From NCBI GenBank assembly GCA_041398825.1, contig JAWKTX010000013.1, forward strand, positions 62,001 through 126,000: a DNA stretch of 64,000 nt, read 5' to 3'. Each line of letters starts with the position of its first letter. Position 1 is the stretch's first letter. The stretch is from Planctomycetaceae bacterium. GTDB lineage: Bacteria; Planctomycetota; Planctomycetia; Planctomycetales; Planctomycetaceae. Of this stretch, positions 58,082 to 64,000 are shown piece after piece. The notes under the pieces are model-generated. The model saw only the letters and a list, made by a program, of their open reading frames with translations, had not been told where the DNA came from and searched no databases. Both the position numbers and the translations under genes were made by a program.

Positions 58082-59131
58082 TTAGTTTTCAGTTTTCAGG
58101 GGCACCACGACAGGGACTGTGGCAAGACGCCAGGAATGCTCTTCCGGGTAAAACTTCAGGACGACCTGACCTGCAGATCCCGGAACGGTCCTGGAAGCGG
58201 CGGGAGCCTTGACCAGCCGATTGAAGTCATTCCTTGACTGTCCCAGGGGATCCGCAAAACGCCAGTGACCATCGATAAGCGAGAACTCGATGGTTCTTCC
58301 TGCGCTAACTGTGCCCTGAGGTGGAATGCTGACGACGATTCTTTCTCCGATTTGGGTTGCCTCACCGTCGCGAACGGCCGTCAATGTCTCAATCATCGCT
58401 GATTTCATTGCAGGGACTGTCTTGAGGCGGATGATCAACCGTTCGAGCTCATCACCGTTGGTCAGGCGGGCGAGTTCCGGAAGCGGATAGGTGGCTCGCA
58501 CAAACGTTTCCATCTGATTGTTCTCGAGCATTCCGATCGCACTACGAATCGCCGCTCGAAAGTCCGTCCCCAGACCCTGCTGCGATCCTCGAATCTGAAG
58601 CTGATCCGGCGAAACGATGGTTGCGGGAAGGCCCGGTGTCACCACCTCTTCGGGTTTGATGACGAAATCAATCTGTACCAGGTTTCGCGTTCGGTTGAAC
58701 GTCTTGCTTCCTGCGCGAGCTGAGTGGAGCATCGTGCGAAGGTCTGCCAGCATCGCTTCCGGAACTGGTTGCGACAGGCCTTCTGACATCCCACCCCGCT
58801 GAACTCGTCCCGGCAAATGCAGGCCATTCAGAGCGGGATTCAGGAAGTCCATCATCAGCAAAAGCGACTTCTTGTTGTCGATCATTTCGACTGCTTCTGC
58901 AAGGTCTGCGTCCACCAGACGCTCGGCCTCCACCTGGGACAACTGTCCGGGAGTATCGAGTGGGGCCTGCCTTCCGGGAGCCCTCACCGAAGTTTGCCCC
59001 GGCGGAGCAAAAACCTGAGCGGCCACATGAGGCAACGCAGAGAGACAAACTCCCCCGGCCAGGATCACGCCAGCAAGTCGGGCGACAGTCAAGCGGAGGA
59101 CAGATACGGACACAGAACCCGCCGAGTTCAT
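58082..59131 (-). CDS. Exported protein of unknown function, first gene of DUF1559 operon
   Basis: 349 residues from ATG 59131, which has GGAGGAGG seven to fourteen bases upstream, the strongest ribosome-binding site of the operon. The N-terminus is a signal peptide (LAGVILAGGVCLSALPHVAAQ). The mature protein is helical, then ends in a beta domain with AIGMLENNQMETFVRATYPL, EFSLIDGHWRFADP and EEHSWRLATVP. This is similar in order to the zinc-ribbon protein's C-terminal domain. The next gene starts about 100 bases downstream. No family recognised. Confidence 0.7.
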   Translation of the reverse strand: MNSAGSVSVSVLRLTVARLAGVILAGGVCLSALPHVAAQVFAPPGQTSVRAPGRQAPLDTPGQLSQVEAERLVDADLAEAVEMIDNKKSLLLMMDFLNPALNGLHLPGRVQRGGMSEGLSQPVPEAMLADLRTMLHSARAGSKTFNRTRNLVQIDFVIKPEEVVTPGLPATIVSPDQLQIRGSQQGLGTDFRAAIRSAIGMLENNQMETFVRATYPLPELARLTNGDELERLIIRLKTVPAMKSAMIETLTAVRDGEATQIGERIVVSIPPQGTVSAGRTIEFSLIDGHWRFADPLGQSRNDFNRLVKAPAASRTVPGSAGQVVLKFYPEEHSWRLATVPVVVPLKTEN

Positions 59132-59134
59132 CAA

Positions 59135-59662
59135 ATCACCCTCCTCCAGTGGATCAGAAAGGCCCGGGCTGAAAGCAATCTGCGTGGATGTCTGAATTGT
59201 CGTGCAAATGGATTCAGTGCATGCATCTCCAGGGCGGAATCATGTTATTCCCCTTAACCCCAACCTACAAGCGACCTGCAATTGATGTCGACAGAGCACA
59301 TGTTGTGCAACGATGCCGAAAGGAAATGCCAGCAAGCGAATTCGCCGGTCATGATGGCAAACTCGTGATACGAAGTCAGTCGACCTGCAACGGCCGTCGC
59401 CCGGAAATCTAATGGCGTTGAGTCACGGTTCGGAAGCATGGATTCGTTGTACGGTCCAGCGATGGGAATCACATCATTGTCGGCACAATCGGCCGGAATC
59501 AATACCTGCAGAGATGTCGGCGATAAGTGTGAGTAAGGTGGCTTCCCTGGTTGGTATTGCTGCAGGCAGATGAATCATCGACCATTCGCGACAGGCTTAA
59601 GAAAAGTGAACTCGTACCGATTGAATGTCAGATCAGCAGAACGGGAATCGGACTCATAACTG
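59135..59662. other. Intergenic region
   Basis: About 530 bases between divergent genes. No supported gene, repeat or terminator. Promoters for the DUF1559 operon and the lipoprotein should be here. Confidence 0.3.
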
Positions 59663-60316
59663 ATGGTCGCCAGAATTGACCCGCAAATCATGATGGTCGC
59701 TTTGTTATTGCTTTCCGGGTGCAGTACCAGGGCGTTGCCGCGATCGATCTCTCCAGATCAACTGAAGACGCATGGTGTACTTGCCGGTAGTTTCGTCCTG
59801 CCGTTCGGTGACCCGACTCGGCCCGAAGGTTGCTGCGTGTCGAAGAACCTGACGATTAAGTCCATGGCAACGGGCAAGACCAGCATCGTCTCGTTCAAAC
59901 CGTATCCTCGCAGCAAGTACGAGGTACATGACGAACATGGGAACGGGACGCCATTTGCCATCCTTCTTCCGGAAGGGAACTACGAGATTACGGGTTGGTC
60001 TGTTGAACGAAGAGTTCCTTTGGGGCAAATGACAATTGTCCGGAATTCCAGTGGAGAACTGGTCTCCCCGGTATCTGTACGCGCGGGGCAGATTCGGTAC
60101 GTCGGGTGTCTCGACGTTCTGAATCTTGGCGGACAAAAGGCAGTTCTCAAGTTTCTGTCCGATTCGAATCCAGGGCCGGTGCAGTTTCAGGTCGAAGATC
60201 AGTCCGCTCGAGATCTTGCGGTTCTCAGAAACCTCTATCCTCACCTTCCCTGGCAGAATGTCGTCATGAGTATGGAGCTTGCCGACATGGTCAGGAACCG
60301 ATCCTTGGATCAGTAG
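59663..60316 (+). CDS. Lipoprotein of unknown function
   Basis: 217 residues. A hydrophobic segment ends in a lipobox (LLLLSGCST), so it is probably lipid-anchored. The mature part is beta-rich, with LAGSFVLPFGDPTRPEGC, FAILLPEGNYEITGWSVER and AGQIRYVGCLDVL, the pattern of small periplasmic beta-sandwich lipoproteins. No family recognised. A 354-codon open frame on the opposite strand covers it and is treated as a shadow. Confidence 0.65.
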   Translation: MVARIDPQIMMVALLLLSGCSTRALPRSISPDQLKTHGVLAGSFVLPFGDPTRPEGCCVSKNLTIKSMATGKTSIVSFKPYPRSKYEVHDEHGNGTPFAILLPEGNYEITGWSVERRVPLGQMTIVRNSSGELVSPVSVRAGQIRYVGCLDVLNLGGQKAVLKFLSDSNPGPVQFQVEDQSARDLAVLRNLYPHLPWQNVVMSMELADMVRNRSLDQ

Positions 60317-60823
60317 CCACTCGACCTCGCATGTCTTTTCCGAATTTTTGCGGCATGCGAGCCATTCAGGGGACTGTCGAGGATTTCGACGCCAGACCTG
60401 CACAGGATCAACTGCATCGGGTGAAGTGAATGCCTCAGGCCAATCCGTCCGCCGAGCGGAAATGGCCATCGAAAGACGGTTCGCACATTCCACTTCCGCC
60501 TCGCCCGTCGAATCGGATGGATGTGGCAATCGGAGTTCCATCACGACTGCGTCGAAACCAATCGACGGAACCGGAGCCGGAAAACGAAACGATGCCCGGC
60601 CCGACCCGTGACGGAGGTGGAACCGGACCTGAATTTGTACAATCCGCAGGATGACTTGCGCGGCGGTGTTGTCGAATGGAAATTGTTGTGAATTTGTCGG
60701 TTCAAGACGCCACAGCGTCACTGACCATGCAACCACAGGCAAATGGCGCGTTCTCTCATTCATGGCCACGTCAGGGTAGATGCTCTGACCCTGAAAGTTA
60801 CTGGTCTTCTTAAGGAGCTCTTC
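60317..60823. other. Intergenic region
   Basis: About 500 bases before the sigma factor. It should carry its promoter. A minus-strand frame is open across it (59705-60769), but it lacks a ribosome-binding site and recognisable sequence. Confidence 0.3.
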
Positions 60824-61363
60824 GTGGTGGCACCCGACAATCCGGATTCCGAAACATCCTGGCAGCAGTCGGTTTACGACGACTTGAAAGCAATCGCTCA
60901 GGGAGCAATTGCTCAGGAAAGGCCGGGCAATTCGCTACAGGCAACCATCATCGCCAACGACGCCTATCTGAAACTCCTGCAGCAAAGGAATCTGGATCCC
61001 TCGAATTCATCGCAATTGCGAGCTGCGGGGGCCGTCATCATCCGTCGACTCCTGGTCGATTACGCTCGGTCCCGAAAGGCAGAAAAACGTGGTGGAAAAG
61101 ATGGTCGAGGAATTCCGTTGCACGTTTCTGTGCCCGATTCCGCCAGACCAATTGACGTGCTTGAGCTGAACGAAGCTCTGGCAGTCCTGGGACAGGAGAA
61201 TGCTCGGGCGGCAACCGTTGTGGAACTCAAGTTCTTCGGTGGGCTCTCGGCTGAAGAGATTGCGGAATCGCTGGAAGTATCTATCCGTACAGTGAATAAC
61301 GACTGGCGCTTTGCCAAAGCCTGGTTGTATCGGGAGCTGAGCGGACAAAAGGAAGGTTCATGA
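60824..61363 (+). CDS. ECF-type RNA polymerase sigma factor
   Basis: 179 residues from GTG 60824, chosen because AAGGAG lies six bases upstream; a further 27 codons are open upstream. Regions 2 and 4 of an ECF sigma factor are visible: LKAIAQGAIAQERPGNSLQ, AYLKLLQQRNLDP, then VIIRRLLVDYARSRKAEKRGG and the region 4 HTH LSAEEIAESLEVSIRTVNND. It matches the ECF type that planctomycetes pair with serine/threonine kinases. The kinase starts 3 bases after its stop, so the two are co-transcribed; the kinase probably controls the sigma factor's target response. Confidence 0.85.
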   Translation: MVAPDNPDSETSWQQSVYDDLKAIAQGAIAQERPGNSLQATIIANDAYLKLLQQRNLDPSNSSQLRAAGAVIIRRLLVDYARSRKAEKRGGKDGRGIPLHVSVPDSARPIDVLELNEALAVLGQENARAATVVELKFFGGLSAEEIAESLEVSIRTVNNDWRFAKAWLYRELSGQKEGS

Positions 61364-61366
61364 GGC

Positions 61367-64000
61367 ATGGCGGGCGATCGAAAACAACGCGTGCAGGATC
61401 TGTTTTTTGCAGCTCTGGAAATAGACCGTGAGTTGCGGGATGACTGGCTGAAAAAACAGTGTGCTGATGATTACGAACTTCAGAAAGAAGTGGAATCTCT
61501 GCTGCAGTATGCAGCGTTGTCCGATGACCCGCTTGAGCATGGGCTCAACAGGGAAGTTGCTCGCGAAGTCGGACTCATTGAAGATCTGCATGCGGGGCTT
61601 CATGTTCGATGTCCGCATTGTCACCAGCCCATCGAAATTGTGGAAGAAAGTAGTTTAAGTGACGTCGTTTGTTCAGCATGTGGCAGTAACTTCAGTCTGA
61701 TCAGCAGCGAAGACACGCAGACCTATCATCCGTCAAAGGATGAAACCGTTGGCCATTTCAATCTGGTGGACAAAGTCGGCGTTGGTGCGTTTGGCAACGT
61801 CTATCGTGCCTACGACAAGACGCTCGATCGGACTGTTGCGGTCAAGATTCCTCGCAAGGGCCAATTGCTGCCCGAAGAAACCGAACAATTCCTGCGTGAG
61901 GCTCGCACCGCTGCACAGCTGCGTCATCCGGGCATCGTGAGTGTTCATGAAGTGGGACGAGACGGCGATCGCATTTTCATCGTTTCAGATTTCATCGATG
62001 GCCTCACGCTGTCTGACTATCTGACGGGAATGCGGCCCACTGTTCGTGAGGCTGTTGAATTGGCGATCAAAGTCGCCAGGTCGCTCCACTACGCGCACGA
62101 ACAAGGCGTTATTCACCGCGATCTTAAGCCCGGAAACATCATGCTGGACCGTAACAACGAGCCACATCTGATGGACTTTGGACTAGCCAAACGCGAAGCC
62201 GGCGAAATTACGATCACGATGGACGGTCAGGTGCTGGGAACTCCGGCCTACATGTCGCCGGAGCAGGCGCGGGGAGAAGGGCATCACGCAGATCGTCGCA
62301 GTGACATTCATGCACTGGGCGTGATCCTGTTCGAGCTGTTGACGGGGGAACGCCCGTTTCGAGGTAATACTCGGATGCTGCTTCATCAACTGCTGACCGA
62401 GGATGCCCCCAGTCCACGGCGCTACAACGCAAACATACCTCGGGACATGGAGACCATCTGCCTGAAATGTCTGGAGAAGAATCCGGACCGGCGTTACCAA
62501 ACAGCTGGAGAGCTGGCAGATGATCTGCAGAGATTTCTCGATCATCGTCCCATTCTGGCCCGTTCCATCAACAGGCTCGAACGCACCTGGCGCTGGTGTC
62601 GTCGTAAACCCATCGTGGCTTCTCTGCTCGCCACCGTGTTTGTATTGCTTGCAACGGTGGGAATTGTCTCGTCCATTGCCTGGCTGCAGACGTCAGCAGC
62701 CCTGTACCGCGAAGGCCAGGCGTTGAATAAAGCCCAGGCCGAATCTCAGCGAGCCCGTGATGAAACGACGCGGGCGGAAGCCGCCCTGCAGAAGGCAGAA
62801 GTGCAACGCCAGCGGGCCGAAGCAACGCTGCTGGATATGTACGAATCATTCGGCATGAATCGAGCTCATCAGGACGAGCATGCCGAGGCATTGTTGTGGT
62901 TTGCCAAAGTAGCCGATGCTCCGGATGCGACGCCTGAGCGACGGCGGATCAATCAGATGCGCTTGCGCAACTGGCTGCGGCGAGTTCCAGTACCCGTGTA
63001 TTTCGTTTCAAACGAATGGGGACGCGTTGAGGCGTTTCAGTTTCATCCGTCAGACAGCCATCTGCTGATTCAAACCAGTCAACATGCCTTCGTCGGAGAT
63101 TTGGAGGAAAGCCACCTGTTTACGCTCCGTTCCAGTCGAGCACGATTCAGCCCTGATGGAAGAATTCTTGCGGTGGGTAACCAAAACGGTCAGATCAAAT
63201 TGCATTCGTTTCCGTCGATGGCTGTTTTGGATGAATTCAACGTCTCGGGCTCTGGGATCCCTCAGCTGGCTTTTTCGGACGACGGCAAGTTACTGGCTGC
63301 CGGATCGCAGGACCTGCACGTATGGGATCTGACATCCCGAAGTTTACTCTCCGGCATCGCCAACCATCCTCAGCCATTGCACTCCGTTCAGTTTTCGGAT
63401 GGAGGACGGTTTCTGGTGACTGCCTGCAAGGATTCGCTGGCCAGAATCTACGAAATTGACCAATCAACGCTCAGCGAACAGCCAGCCGTTCCGCCAATCG
63501 ATCATCGATCGAGGGGTGGGATAGGAGTTGCCGTCGTCCCACCGCTGATTGTTTCGAGTGAATCGGCGATTTTCCTGAAGGGGGGGCATGAACTCAATCT
63601 GGTTCATCTTGAAAGCGGAGAGGTGATTCGCACGTTTCAGGGCGGAAGTTCGCGGCTCATCGCAAATGCCGTTCTGACTTCGGATCGGAAGAAAATTGTC
63701 ATCACAACGGACGTGAATGCAGTCGTGAGTGTTGTGGAGATTGCTACCGGCAAAACATTACAGGCACTTCCGCCGGCAGATGATCGCGTTCCGAGTCTCG
63801 CGGTGGCAGCGAATTCCCAAATCCTTGCGACCGGTTCGCATGATTCGTTTGTTCGACTTTACGACCCCAACAATCTGACCACCCAGCTGGCCGCAATTGA
63901 TCTTCAGGGAATCGTGGACCAGCTGGCAGTTTCCAACAGTGGACAGCTTCTCGTCACGCAGCAGTTGGATTCGGTACTCAATTCCAATCAATCCGTCGTC
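61367..64000 (+). CDS. Serine/threonine protein kinase with WD40-like repeats, partial at the right edge
   Basis: At least 878 residues, open to the window end. It starts at ATG 61367, 3 bases after the sigma gene. An N-terminal helical part and a zinc ribbon (VRCPHCHQPIEIVE, then VVCSACGSNF) precede a Pkn-type kinase domain: GVGAFGNVYRAYD, the ATP lysine in VAVKIPR, catalytic VIHRDLKPGN, DFG in LMDFGLAKR, and the APE-type site TPAYMSPEQ. A transmembrane helix follows (IVASLLATVFVLLATVGIV), then a coiled coil, and from ~residue 545 repeated WD40-like blades (FSPDGRILAVGN, FSDDGKLLAAGS, FSDGGRFLVTACKDS, LATGSHDSFVRLYDP). It is an inner-membrane sensor kinase. The remaining C-terminus is outside the window. 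Confidence 0.9.
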   Translation, partial: MAGDRKQRVQDLFFAALEIDRELRDDWLKKQCADDYELQKEVESLLQYAALSDDPLEHGLNREVAREVGLIEDLHAGLHVRCPHCHQPIEIVEESSLSDVVCSACGSNFSLISSEDTQTYHPSKDETVGHFNLVDKVGVGAFGNVYRAYDKTLDRTVAVKIPRKGQLLPEETEQFLREARTAAQLRHPGIVSVHEVGRDGDRIFIVSDFIDGLTLSDYLTGMRPTVREAVELAIKVARSLHYAHEQGVIHRDLKPGNIMLDRNNEPHLMDFGLAKREAGEITITMDGQVLGTPAYMSPEQARGEGHHADRRSDIHALGVILFELLTGERPFRGNTRMLLHQLLTEDAPSPRRYNANIPRDMETICLKCLEKNPDRRYQTAGELADDLQRFLDHRPILARSINRLERTWRWCRRKPIVASLLATVFVLLATVGIVSSIAWLQTSAALYREGQALNKAQAESQRARDETTRAEAALQKAEVQRQRAEATLLDMYESFGMNRAHQDEHAEALLWFAKVADAPDATPERRRINQMRLRNWLRRVPVPVYFVSNEWGRVEAFQFHPSDSHLLIQTSQHAFVGDLEESHLFTLRSSRARFSPDGRILAVGNQNGQIKLHSFPSMAVLDEFNVSGSGIPQLAFSDDGKLLAAGSQDLHVWDLTSRSLLSGIANHPQPLHSVQFSDGGRFLVTACKDSLARIYEIDQSTLSEQPAVPPIDHRSRGGIGVAVVPPLIVSSESAIFLKGGHELNLVHLESGEVIRTFQGGSSRLIANAVLTSDRKKIVITTDVNAVVSVVEIATGKTLQALPPADDRVPSLAVAANSQILATGSHDSFVRLYDPNNLTTQLAAIDLQGIVDQLAVSNSGQLLVTQQLDSVLNSNQSVV

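Noticed and set aside
59705..60769. 354-codon open frame on the minus strand
   Set aside because: It covers the lipoprotein gene on the other strand, has no ribosome-binding site, no domain and atypical composition; long antisense frames are common at this GC content.

Overview
This window reads as chromosomal DNA of a planctomycete (Planctomycetota), probably a marine or freshwater Planctomycetia lineage. The indicators are family-level: three DUF1559 pilin-like proteins, an ECF sigma factor next to a giant Ser/Thr kinase with a WD40-type C-terminus, secretins with many extra N-domains, Kelch and PQQ propeller exported proteins, and many lipoproteins. No rRNA, confident tRNA, phage, IS element or CRISPR array is visible. 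The genus cannot be determined from sequence alone.

Layout. 11-1728 is a frameshifted membrane-anchored helical protein. 1999-25747 is a minus-strand type II secretion / pseudopilus locus, transcribed right to left: gspE, gspF, gspG, gspH, gspI, gspJ, gspK, gspL, gspM, gspD, a lipoprotein, then (past a plus-strand BON-like gene) a 2,222-residue exported protein built almost entirely of secretin N1-type modules. Most gsp genes overlap by 4 bases, so it is one translationally coupled operon. 26227-27231 is ilvC with a clear terminator. 27403-30948 holds an exported HaeIII-like restriction endonuclease, a DUF434 protein and an unusual SDR protein. 31397-36419 holds exported propeller and lipoprotein genes and a DUF1559 gene. 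36707-45341 is mostly housekeeping: hemP, a BatB-like VWA protein, a Trm112-like protein, a divergent sugar isomerase/oxidoreductase pair, nadE, adk and upp. 45505-49853 is a small group of three methyltransferases and a GNAT/FemAB-like acyltransferase. 50413-54000 has an exported unknown, cysE, and a sodium symporter with a small membrane partner. 54505-59131 is a four-gene operon alternating two DUF1559 pilin-like genes with two exported or anchored proteins that share a C-terminal fold. 59663-64000 has a lipoprotein, an ECF sigma factor and a kinase running off the right edge.

The main discovery candidates are (1) the giant N1-module protein beside a T2SS whose own secretin also has extra N-domains and whose gspM appears fused to a GspC-like domain; (2) a restriction endonuclease-like protein with a signal peptide and no methyltransferase in the window; (3) the DUF1559 four-gene operon; (4) a dispersed ~92-bp palindromic repeat family. 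Several genes (first gene, gspE, gspF, gspM, one DUF1559 gene) are interrupted by 1-2 base indels. These look more like sequence errors than decay, but that cannot be proved here.
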